Shown here: one piece after another, positions 6,670 through 11,278 of the stretch
How the letters are laid out: every line of letters begins with the position of its first letter
Numbering within the stretch: position 1 is the stretch's first letter
From: an uncultured Oscillospiraceae bacterium
Lineage (GTDB): Bacteria > Bacillota > Clostridia > Oscillospirales > Ruminococcaceae
Direction: 5' to 3'
DNA: 11,278 nt
NCBI GenBank assembly: GCA_910577365.1
Contig: CAJTMU010000075.1
Location: 1-11,278, forward strand
Notes under the pieces: generated by a model
Databases searched by the model: none
What the model was told of the DNA's origin: nothing
What the model saw: only the letters and a program-made list of their open reading frames with translations
Translations under genes and position numbers: made by a program

Positions 6670-6834
6670 ATGGAGATGTCTAATATTGAGAAAGCTGCTG
6701 AGATCCGCCGCGCTTATCAAAAGAAGTGGCGGACTGAGCATAAAGACCGTGTGAGCGAGTATAACCGCCGCTATTGGGAGAAAAAAGCGGAACAGCAAAC
6801 CAATAACAGCAAGAAAACCGTCACGGAAAACTAA
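6670..6834 (+). CDS. Small basic phage protein, 54 aa
   Basis: This gene starts at ATG 6670 behind AAAGGTGG, a near-perfect ribosome site, and is the first gene after the early promoter. The protein is short, highly charged and likely helical: YQKKWRTEH near 16-24, then VSEYNRRYWEKKAEQ at 28-42. Small proteins with this Tyr/Arg/Trp-rich pattern are common at the start of early operons in Firmicute prophages. No function is established; nucleic-acid binding is a guess from its charge. It is not a member of a named family that I can identify. Confidence 0.7.
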   Translation: MEMSNIEKAAEIRRAYQKKWRTEHKDRVSEYNRRYWEKKAEQQTNNSKKTVTEN

Positions 6835-6837
6835 AAA

Positions 6838-6865
6838 GCCGCTCGGTGCTGGAACACCGAACGGC
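6838..6865. terminator. Hairpin after the 54-aa gene
   Basis: GCCGCTCGGTG (6838-6848) pairs with CACCGAACGGC (6855-6865), 10 of 11 pairs, with a 6-base loop, three bases after the stop codon. On the minus strand it is followed by TTTTTAG, on the plus strand by no T-run. It may stabilise or attenuate the early transcript, or stop leftward transcription entering the switch region. Confidence 0.4.
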
Positions 6866-6960
6866 AAGACGGAACAAACAGACCACAAGACATAGGTTGA
6901 AAGCTCCACTAATATTATACCATATTCGACGGAGATTTTCAATCGGAAAGCGAGGAAATT

Positions 6961-7251
6961 TTGAAACTTTCTGAAATCATACCCATTGGACGAGCAAACG
7001 CTGTTTCTATGCACAGCTTATCCGTGCGGCTTGCCGTAAAGCCGCGCACATTGCGCTTGCTTATTCAGCGCGAACGCGAACAAGGCGCGCCCATCTGCTC
7101 CGACTGGGAACACGGCGGCTATTTTATGCCTGCCAACGAATGTGAAGCGCGGAGCTATTACCGCCAGCAGCGGAGCCGCATTAAATCAGCGAGAGCAGCT
7201 CTGAACGGTGTAACAAAGTATTTAAGGGAGGGAAACAGCTGCGATGAATGA
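6961..7251 (+). CDS. Winged-helix DNA-binding protein, 96 aa
   Basis: The gene starts with TTG at 6961, five bases after a GAGGA ribosome site. Residues 10-60 read GRANAVSMHSLSVRL, then VKPRTLRLLIQRERE, then GAPICSDWEHGGYFMPANE. This is the pattern of small phage/ICE winged-helix proteins: a recognition helix, then a beta wing ending in the conserved GGYF/Y-x-P. The tail YYRQQRSRIKSARAAL is helical. It lies in the early operon and overlaps the next gene by 8 bases. A regulatory or replication-linked role is inferred from its place, not shown. Confidence 0.72.
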   Translation: MKLSEIIPIGRANAVSMHSLSVRLAVKPRTLRLLIQREREQGAPICSDWEHGGYFMPANECEARSYYRQQRSRIKSARAALNGVTKYLREGNSCDE

Positions 7252-7483
7252 CGATATAAGAGTGCCGCGAATGCTGACGATCCGCGAGACTGCTGAACTT
7301 TTCAAGCTGCCTGTCCACTTCGTGCGCCAAAAGGTAAGCACCGGCGAGGTTGCGGCGGTTCGGGCAGGGCGGAAGTTTCTCGTTAACGTGGACAAGTTCG
7401 CCGAATATCTCAATAGCTGCACGGTACAGCCTGCCGAAACATCAGCTAGTGCCGCTCGTATCGAGCCTATAAAGTTTAGGTAG
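7244..7483 (+). CDS. xis: Excisionase-like helix-turn-helix protein, 79 aa
   Basis: A 79-aa protein with a MerR/excisionase-type HTH: MLTIRETAELFKLPVHFVRQ at 10-29, then GEVAAVRAGRKFLVNVDKFAEYLN at 34-57, matching the pattern of HTH_17/Xis proteins (short linker, V/I-x-A-G-x-K/R-F/Y-L-V/I-N, final helix). Its start overlaps the previous stop (ATGAATGA), with AGGGAGGG upstream. In an element with an integrase it is the best candidate for the directionality factor, but related proteins also act as replication or transcription regulators. The 22-residue tail is not conserved in the fold. Confidence 0.7.
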   Translation: MNDDIRVPRMLTIRETAELFKLPVHFVRQKVSTGEVAAVRAGRKFLVNVDKFAEYLNSCTVQPAETSASAARIEPIKFR

Positions 7484-7493
7484 GGCGGTGCCG

Positions 7494-8273
7494 ATGGGAT
7501 TTGTAAAAATTTCTGATGATCTCATAAACTGGGCTTGGATTAGCGACCCTAAGACGGTTTACATATACGTTCGTTTACTTTTGGGAGCGGCATGGACTGA
7601 AACCGACTATCAGAATGTGCATTTAAAGCGTGGTCAGATTGCAATAACACAACGAGATTTTGCGGAAAAATGCGGCGTGACATATCAAGAACTTAGAACG
7701 ATTTTAAATCGCTTGATATCAACGCAAAAAATAACGCAGTCAACAACGCACAAATTCAGCATAATAACGCTGACTGACTATGATTGTAACACACAGTCAT
7801 TAACGCAGTTATCAACGGAAAATCAACGCGATAGCAACGCAATAACAACGCGATGTCAACGCAATAGTAACGCACCTACTTTATTATATACAGACGATAA
7901 GATAATCAGAGAGCAGAATACGCACGCGCGCGAGGCTCTGCCCGAATCCTTATCCTTTGAAAATGTCCGGCAGGCATATAATACCATCTGCGTAAGCCTG
8001 CCGCCGCTCGAATGCGATCTGACAATGAGGCATGCTCACCTTATCGGGCAGGCGCGTATAAGTCTGCGTGATGTGAGCTTTGAGGAATATTTTAAACGGG
8101 TTGAAAAGTCCGATTTTCTGACAGGGCGGACGGGTGGCAGTTTCAAAGCAAACTTTGATTGGCTGCTTAAGCCCGCAAACATCAATAAGGTCTTGTCGGG
8201 CAACTACGATTGTGCGTATACCGACACCACACAGGAGCGCCCAAAGGATTACAGCGGCTCTCTATGGGATTAA
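7494..8273 (+). CDS. Phage replication initiator (lambda O/DnaD-like)
   Basis: A 259-aa protein. The N-terminal 95 residues form a winged-helix domain of the type seen in Firmicute phage replisome organizers (WAWISDPKTVYIYVRLLLGA, LKRGQIAITQRDFAEKCGV, RTILNRLISTQKI, IITLTDYD). Residues about 96-150 are a Gln/Asn/Ser/Thr-rich linker. The C-terminal part has FEEYFKRVEKSDFLTGR then FKANFDWLLKPANINKVLSGNY, the conserved loader-contact tail of these proteins. The linker DNA is an iteron array (7721-7876), so the origin probably lies inside the gene, as in lambda O and many phages. The start ATG 7494 has AGGG eight bases upstream; a GTG six bases earlier is too close to it. It is followed by the helicase loader. 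Confidence 0.82.
   Translation: MGFVKISDDLINWAWISDPKTVYIYVRLLLGAAWTETDYQNVHLKRGQIAITQRDFAEKCGVTYQELRTILNRLISTQKITQSTTHKFSIITLTDYDCNTQSLTQLSTENQRDSNAITTRCQRNSNAPTLLYTDDKIIREQNTHAREALPESLSFENVRQAYNTICVSLPPLECDLTMRHAHLIGQARISLRDVSFEEYFKRVEKSDFLTGRTGGSFKANFDWLLKPANINKVLSGNYDCAYTDTTQERPKDYSGSLWD
7721..7912. repeat. Phased AACGC iteron array with AT-rich tail: probable replication origin
   Basis: AACGC occurs on the plus strand at 7721, 7733, 7745, 7766, 7802, 7825, 7836, 7847, 7858 and 7869, with a variant AACGG at 7814. Steps are 12, 12, 21, 36, 12 and then five of 11 bases, close to the helical repeat. The last six units form tandem 11-mers of the type xxCAACGCRAT (7811-7876). An AT-rich stretch with TTATTATATA follows (7877-7912) and could be the unwinding element. 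Because 11 is not a multiple of 3, the repeat is kept at the DNA level, not for the protein. Confidence 0.8.
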
Positions 8274-8282
8274 GGAGATGAG

Positions 8283-9092
8283 GTGAAGATGAATTTAACA
8301 CAGTTTTTAGAACAGACCGCAGAGGCGGCAAGAAACTCAAATCCGCCTCAGAACGGGGACTATTGCGGAAGTGACGGACTTTTGTACTGCGGTAAATGCC
8401 ATACACCGAAAGAGGTGCGATTAGAGCAATGGGGAAATATAATTCGACCGGCAATGTGCGAATGCGCAGAGCGGCAATATAAGGACGAGCTGCAGCAGCG
8501 GGAGCGTGAAAAGCTTTGGGAGCTGGCACGCGAACTGCGCCGCAAGGGGCTGACCGATACAGCATATTTTGATTATCGTTTCAGCAACGATGATAAGAGC
8601 CGACCCGAGATCACGCACAAGTGCAAAGCATATGCCGAGAATTTTGCTCAGATGTATGAGCAGAACAAGGGGTTGATTTTCATGGGCGGTGTGGGAACCG
8701 GCAAGACCTTTTTTGCCTGCTGTATTGCCAACGAACTTATGGATAACGGGCGCAGCGCGTGGGTCACTACAATGCAGCCGCTTTTGAGAGCGGCAAGCAG
8801 CTTTAACACCGCCGATCAGACATTTGAACGGCTCAAGGCGGTAGATCTGCTGGTGCTGGACGATTTCGGAACGACCGGCAGCAAATACTCCGAGCAGCTT
8901 TTTGAAATAATCGACACCAGATACCGCGCGAAAAAGCCGCTGATTATCACGACAAACCTTGACGCAAGGGATCTGAACACGACTGACGCTCCGCTTGACA
9001 GGCAGCGCATTTTTGACCGCGTAAGATCTATGTGCGCGGGTAAAAGCGAAAAGGGCAAGATAATCGTCGACGGCGAAACGCGGCGGAAATGA
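8283..9092 (+). CDS. dnaC: DnaC-like helicase loader ATPase
   Basis: A 269-aa AAA+ protein expected to load the replicative helicase at the phage origin with the preceding initiator. A zinc-finger-like N-terminal region has Cys28, Cys36-x-x-Cys39 and Cys59-x-Cys61. Walker A is GGVGTGKT (135-142), Walker B DLLVLDDF (188-195), sensor-like TTNL (223-226) and a probable arginine finger RIFDRVRSMC (242-251). The length fits phage DnaC proteins. The start may be GTG 8283 (AAGGAG five bases upstream) or ATG 8289 (GAGGTG three bases upstream). A 224-codon frame on the opposite strand is a shadow of this gene. It lies 9 bases after the initiator. Confidence 0.88.
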   Translation: MKMNLTQFLEQTAEAARNSNPPQNGDYCGSDGLLYCGKCHTPKEVRLEQWGNIIRPAMCECAERQYKDELQQREREKLWELARELRRKGLTDTAYFDYRFSNDDKSRPEITHKCKAYAENFAQMYEQNKGLIFMGGVGTGKTFFACCIANELMDNGRSAWVTTMQPLLRAASSFNTADQTFERLKAVDLLVLDDFGTTGSKYSEQLFEIIDTRYRAKKPLIITTNLDARDLNTTDAPLDRQRIFDRVRSMCAGKSEKGKIIVDGETRRK

Positions 9093-9122
9093 CATATAAT
9101 TTGACGGAAAGGTGGGATTTAT

Positions 9123-9362
9123 ATGCTTTGTCCTTTGAAAAAAGCGAACAGTGTTAGCTCGGGTTTATACAGTGTTAGTTCGTGTTTGTGCAGTGGAGAA
9201 AAGTGCGGTTTTTACTCACGCGGAAACCAGCAATGCGCATTTGCGTCGCTCGGTGATATCGCAAGCGAGATCACCGAGCTTAAATCAGCGCTGAACCACA
9301 CCACAGAAACGCTTGACGATATGAATAAACGGCTTATTATGGTAGCCGCTGCGCTTATATGA
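9123..9362 (+). CDS. Small Cys-containing phage protein, 79 aa
   Basis: A 79-aa protein with AAAGGTGGG nine bases before the ATG. Cysteines are at Cys3 (MLCP), Cys22 and Cys24, then GEKCGFYS and NQQCAFASLG, a spacing that resembles small zinc-binding prophage proteins with C-P-L and K-C-x-x-Y/W plus a later C-A. The C-terminal half is a helix, EITELKSALNHTTETLDDMNKRL. A 21-bp tandem duplication near the N-terminus (9148-9189) repeats SVSSGLY/SVSSCLC. No function is known. It ends the early replication operon before the repeat array. Confidence 0.65.
   Translation: MLCPLKKANSVSSGLYSVSSCLCSGEKCGFYSRGNQQCAFASLGDIASEITELKSALNHTTETLDDMNKRLIMVAAALI
9148..9189 (+). repeat. Tandem 21-bp duplication inside the Cys-protein gene
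   Basis: Two adjacent 21-base units beginning ACAGTGTTAG (9148-9168 and 9169-9189) match at 18 of 21 positions. Because 21 is a multiple of 3 the frame is kept, and seven residues are repeated. A partial third copy (CAGTG) follows. Confidence 0.7.
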
Positions 9363-9434
9363 AGTAAAAAATGCTCCGAAAGCTGACAGCTCCAAAGCAA
9401 ATGTGGCGAGGAACTTTCCAAACTCTGAAACTTA
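9363..9434. other. Spacer before the repeat array
   Basis: A frame opens at ATG 9371 and runs into the repeat array, but it lacks a ribosome site and its tail is AT-rich repeat sequence. I see no gene here. Confidence 0.35.
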
Positions 9435-9593
9435 TGTTACACTTGTTACACCAAAAAACATATACCCCTTATGAAAATAAAAAATTTTATTTCAATGCAA
9501 AAAAATATTTTCACATAAGAAAAAACTAAAAAAGGTGTAACAGGTGTAACATATCGCGTAAAGCCGCATGAAAAAAGGTTTGCGCGTTACACC
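9435..9593. repeat. GTAACA inverted-repeat unit A
   Basis: The left arm TGTTACACTTGTTACACC (9435-9452) and right arm GGTGTAACAGGTGTAACA (9534-9551) pair at 17 of 18 positions, with an 81-base AT-rich spacer containing ATACCCC (9462) and ATAAG. ATCGCG follows the right arm, and a second CGCG at 9583-9586 closes a smaller hairpin and leads into GTTACACC. Extra GTAACA words occur at 9601, 9611 and 9621. No T-run terminator follows. Confidence 0.75.
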
Positions 9594-9639
9594 TTTGAGG
9601 TAACAAGCGGTAACAACGTGTAACATATTGAGGTGAATT

Positions 9640-9690
9640 ATGACAGCAGATGAAATATACAAATACTACAATGAGCTCTCCGAATTTTGA
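9640..9690 (+). CDS. Possible 16-aa ORF or truncated gene start
   Basis: ATG 9640 follows GAGGTG, a strong ribosome site, four bases upstream. The peptide is MTADEIYKYYNELSEF and stops at TGA 9688. It lies in the gap between units A and B and makes A's spacing to B about 80 bases longer than B's to C. It looks like the start of a longer gene that was cut short by unit B, or a real micro-ORF. I cannot tell which. Confidence 0.3.
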   Translation: MTADEIYKYYNELSEF

Positions 9691-9850
9691 TGTAACACCT
9701 GTAACACCTAAACAGAGATACCCCCTATAAATTTTAAAAAAATATTTTTTCAACACAAAAAAATTCTCTATAAGAAAAAATCAAAAATGAGTGTTACAGG
9801 TGTTGCACATCTCGCGAAACCGCATTAAAAACGGGCTTACGCGTAACACC
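9691..9850. repeat. GTAACA inverted-repeat unit B
   Basis: The left arm TGTAACACCTGTAACAC (9691-9707) and right arm GTGTTACAGGTGTTGCA (9791-9807) pair at 16 of 17 positions plus one G-T, with an 83-base spacer containing ATACCCCC (9718) and TATAAG. It is then followed by TCGCG (9812) and a nested hairpin, CGCG-CCG...CGG-CGCG, to 9843. Arm bases differ from unit A at matching positions in both arms, so pairing is preserved. Confidence 0.75.
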
Positions 9851-9866
9851 CTAACGTGTTACAGGG

Positions 9867-10066
9867 TGTTACGACTGTTACGACCAAATTCAGATACCCC
9901 TTTAAATTCCAATAGAATATTTTTTTGAATACAAGAAATATTTGCTTATAAGGAAAAACTCAAAAACGGTCGTTCGGTCGTAACATATCGCGTGAACCCT
10001 TTGTTAGTGCGTCTTTATCTGTTACGACCTATGTCGTAACAAGGTCGTACAAGTCGTAACATAAAC
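9867..10066. repeat. GTCGTAACA inverted-repeat unit C
   Basis: The left arm TGTTACGACTGTTACGACC (9867-9885) pairs with GGTCGTTCGGTCGTAACA (9968-9985), one base shorter, across an 82-base spacer with ATACCCC (9894) and TTATAAGG. TATCGCG follows. A perfect 9-bp hairpin, TGTTACGAC/GTCGTAACA (10020-10041, four-base loop), and a last GTCGTAACA (10053) close the unit. Every word has GTCG in place of GTG in units A and B. Confidence 0.75.
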
Positions 10067-10077
10067 TTTGCAGATAA

Positions 10078-10107
10078 TTTCAAAAGGACATTACCCTTTG
10101 ATATAAT
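10078..10107 (+). promoter_or_regulatory. Promoter of the sigma-like gene
   Basis: TTTCAA (10078-10083), 18 bases, then TATAAT (10102-10107) with TG one base upstream. The -35 is weak but the extended -10 compensates. It starts about 140 bases before the gene. The leader (10108-10253) is AT-rich and holds a small CGCC/GGCG hairpin, with no other gene seen. Confidence 0.55.
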
Positions 10108-10253
10108 ATAATTAAAAAAATTATTATTTATGGATTAAAATACAATAGCAAAGCCGACCGCCAAAAGAGGATTTTTTAGGCGATCCAATTAATATTAGCA
10201 AAATAAAGAATAAAAATTTTCTTAATTATATCATATAAACGGAGGGTTGTCAA

Positions 10254-11000
10254 GTGACCAATGAGCAGTTGGCGGAATTTATCCAGCGGGGCGACAATGA
10301 TGAACTGTTGCCGCTCCTTTGGGATAAAACGCGGGATCTGATATACATGAAGTGCGGGCGATACTGGACGTTTTACGCGGCTAAGCTGGAGCGGCACGGG
10401 TATTCACTTGACGATTTGCGGCAGGAGAGCTATAATGCCCTTGTGTTCGCCGTTAAGGGGTACGACAGCACAAAGGGGTATAAGTTTACCATTTACATAA
10501 ACTATGCCTTAAAACGCGTTATACGCAACCTTTTGGGCTGCGCGTCAGATGTTCTCAATCGGAGCGGCACAATGTCACTGGATCAGCCGATAGGAGAGGA
10601 TAAGGAGGGCGGGGAACTGCTACTCGGCGATACCATCACGGACGGCAGTACAGCGGCAGCGTTTGAGGAAATAGAGGGGCAAGGGCAGTTTGTGCCGCTC
10701 CATCGGGCAGTGGACAGCTTATCGCGGGAGCTACGGGAAGTTATTCGTGAATATTATTTTGACGGGTTGAACTATCGGCAAATCGGAGAGCGGCACGGAT
10801 ACAGTAAGCAGCGCGCCCAGCAGATACACAACAAAGCTCTCCGCGAGCTGCGCAATAATCAGCTCCTGCGGGCACTCTCCGGTGAAGATTACGGATTTTA
10901 CAGATCGCCCATACGGCACAAGAGCTTGGCAGCGTTCATCACGTCCGGCACGTCGGAAGTTGAGGACTATGTTTTTCACAAGCTGAATGGCTACCTGTAA
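10254..11000 (+). CDS. Phage sigma-70-family transcription regulator
   Basis: A 248-aa protein starting with GTG 10254, with GGAGG eight bases upstream. Sigma region 2 is at about 50-95 (GYSLDDLRQESYNALVFAV, FTIYINYALKRVIRNLL) and region 4 at about 155-205 (LREVIREYYFDGLNYRQIG, YSKQRAQQIHNKALRELR), with an acidic linker between them. The length and layout match the sigma-like late-gene regulators of Firmicute prophages. It probably redirects RNA polymerase to the structural or packaging genes to the right. The position just before a nuclease gene and after the replication module fits that order. The C-terminal 45 residues are unassigned. Confidence 0.8.
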   Translation: MTNEQLAEFIQRGDNDELLPLLWDKTRDLIYMKCGRYWTFYAAKLERHGYSLDDLRQESYNALVFAVKGYDSTKGYKFTIYINYALKRVIRNLLGCASDVLNRSGTMSLDQPIGEDKEGGELLLGDTITDGSTAAAFEEIEGQGQFVPLHRAVDSLSRELREVIREYYFDGLNYRQIGERHGYSKQRAQQIHNKALRELRNNQLLRALSGEDYGFYRSPIRHKSLAAFITSGTSEVEDYVFHKLNGYL

Positions 11001-11006
11001 AAATAT

Positions 11007-11178
11007 CTTTTTTATGTTGGCGTTTTGCGGCAATTTCGCGCATTTGCTTTTGATTTGCAGATATTGCACAAAAATGCAAACATAAAAAAGGAGCCGATTA
11101 TTTGTATGATCGTTCTGTAACATCACATGCCGCACACAGCAGGATAAAGCAGAAAATTTTTGCGGCTCTTTTTATGTT
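11007..11178 (+). promoter_or_regulatory. Structured leader with terminator-like stem and competing partner
   Basis: The segment AACATAAAAAAGGAGCCG (11079-11096) can pair downstream with CGGCTCTTTTTATGTT (11163-11178), a near-complete match. There the GAGCCG/CGGCTC stem is followed at once by TTTTT, as in an intrinsic terminator with a 66-base loop. The same segment can pair upstream with CTTTTTTATGTT (11007-11018) for a perfect 12 bp. The two pairings exclude each other, the hallmark of attenuators. An inner stem GCCGCA/TGCGGC competes with the lower stem. It lies between the sigma gene and the nuclease gene. A small structured RNA is the main alternative. Confidence 0.45.
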
Positions 11179-11217
11179 CGGATTATCTCGGACTTTTACG
11201 AATTATGGGGTGATTAG

Positions 11218-11278
11218 ATGAACCATATTGAGGACAACGAACAAATTTGCCTTATGGAATGGGCGGCGGCACAATCGG
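11218..11278 (+). CDS. Partial gene, probable VRR-NUC nuclease
   Basis: The ATG at 11218 follows GGGGTGATTAG, a good ribosome site. The visible 20 residues read MNHIEDNEQICLMEWAAAQS, close to the opening E-x-x-x-Q-I-x-L-x-x-W-A of phage VRR-NUC nucleases, which are Holliday-junction or flap endonucleases of the PD-(D/E)XK type. The catalytic residues lie beyond the window. Its place after the sigma gene is usual for Firmicute prophages. Confidence 0.6.
   Translation, partial: MNHIEDNEQICLMEWAAAQS

Noticed and set aside
8421..9095. A 224-codon frame on the minus strand opposite dnaC
   Set aside because: It lies wholly over a well-supported AAA+ gene, has no ribosome site and no recognisable motifs; it is a codon-usage shadow.
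9526..9756. A 76-codon minus-strand frame reading LGVTGVT and LLHLLHL
   Set aside because: The repeated residues come from the GTAACA words of the inverted-repeat units, the frame spans two units, and no start site supports it.
9435..10066. CRISPR-like array
   Set aside because: Repeats are spaced 176-256 bases apart, are inverted pairs with changing sequence, and lack uniform short spacers or cas genes.

Overview
The window looks like a piece of a low- to mid-GC Firmicute chromosome, probably a clostridium. The basis is sigma-A-type promoters with TTGACA/TATAAT boxes, strong AGGAGG/AGGTG ribosome binding sites, AT-rich spacers, and phage and transporter genes of types common in that group. 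No rRNA or species marker is present, so the assignment stays broad.

Left part (1-4327), chromosome-like. A partial leftward gene (1-101) follows a leftward membrane permease of the ArsB/NhaD/CitM-type ion transporter superfamily (303-1421), which has its own promoter at 1459-1487. Next is a frameshifted leftward remnant of a SLOG-family Rossmann protein (1500-1855). A strong extended -10 promoter (1985-2013) and a roughly 200-base structured leader then drive a rightward, overlapping two-gene operon of the IbrA/IbrB type: a PAPS-reductase-like PP-loop protein followed by a ParB/sulfiredoxin-fold protein.

Junction (4283-4582). A tRNA-Pro(GGG) gene with its own promoter lies directly beside an integrase gene that reads back towards it. 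This is the usual layout of a temperate phage or integrative element inserted at a tRNA 3' end. The other end of the element lies outside the window.

Right part (4405-11278), prophage or phage-like element. The integrase (interrupted by one in-frame amber codon) and an overlapping XRE repressor read left. The early operon reads right: a 54-aa basic protein, a winged-helix protein, an excisionase-like HTH protein, an O/DnaD-like replication initiator with a phased AACGC iteron array inside its reading frame, a DnaC-type helicase loader and a small Cys-rich protein. The two arms are driven by promoters whose -10 boxes lie 1 bp apart inside a perfect 19-bp palindrome. Then comes about 0.9 kb without a convincing gene, holding three copies of a long inverted-repeat unit built from GTAACA-type words whose arms change together between copies. 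A sigma-70-family phage regulator follows, then a structured leader with a terminator-like fold, then the start of a probable VRR-NUC nuclease.

The element reads as int/repressor switch, replication module, then late regulator and nuclease. The least explained parts are the GTAACA unit array (9435-10066), the two leaders with mutually exclusive pairings (2032-2135 and 11007-11178), and the strong enrichment of the word GAGCGGC across the element.
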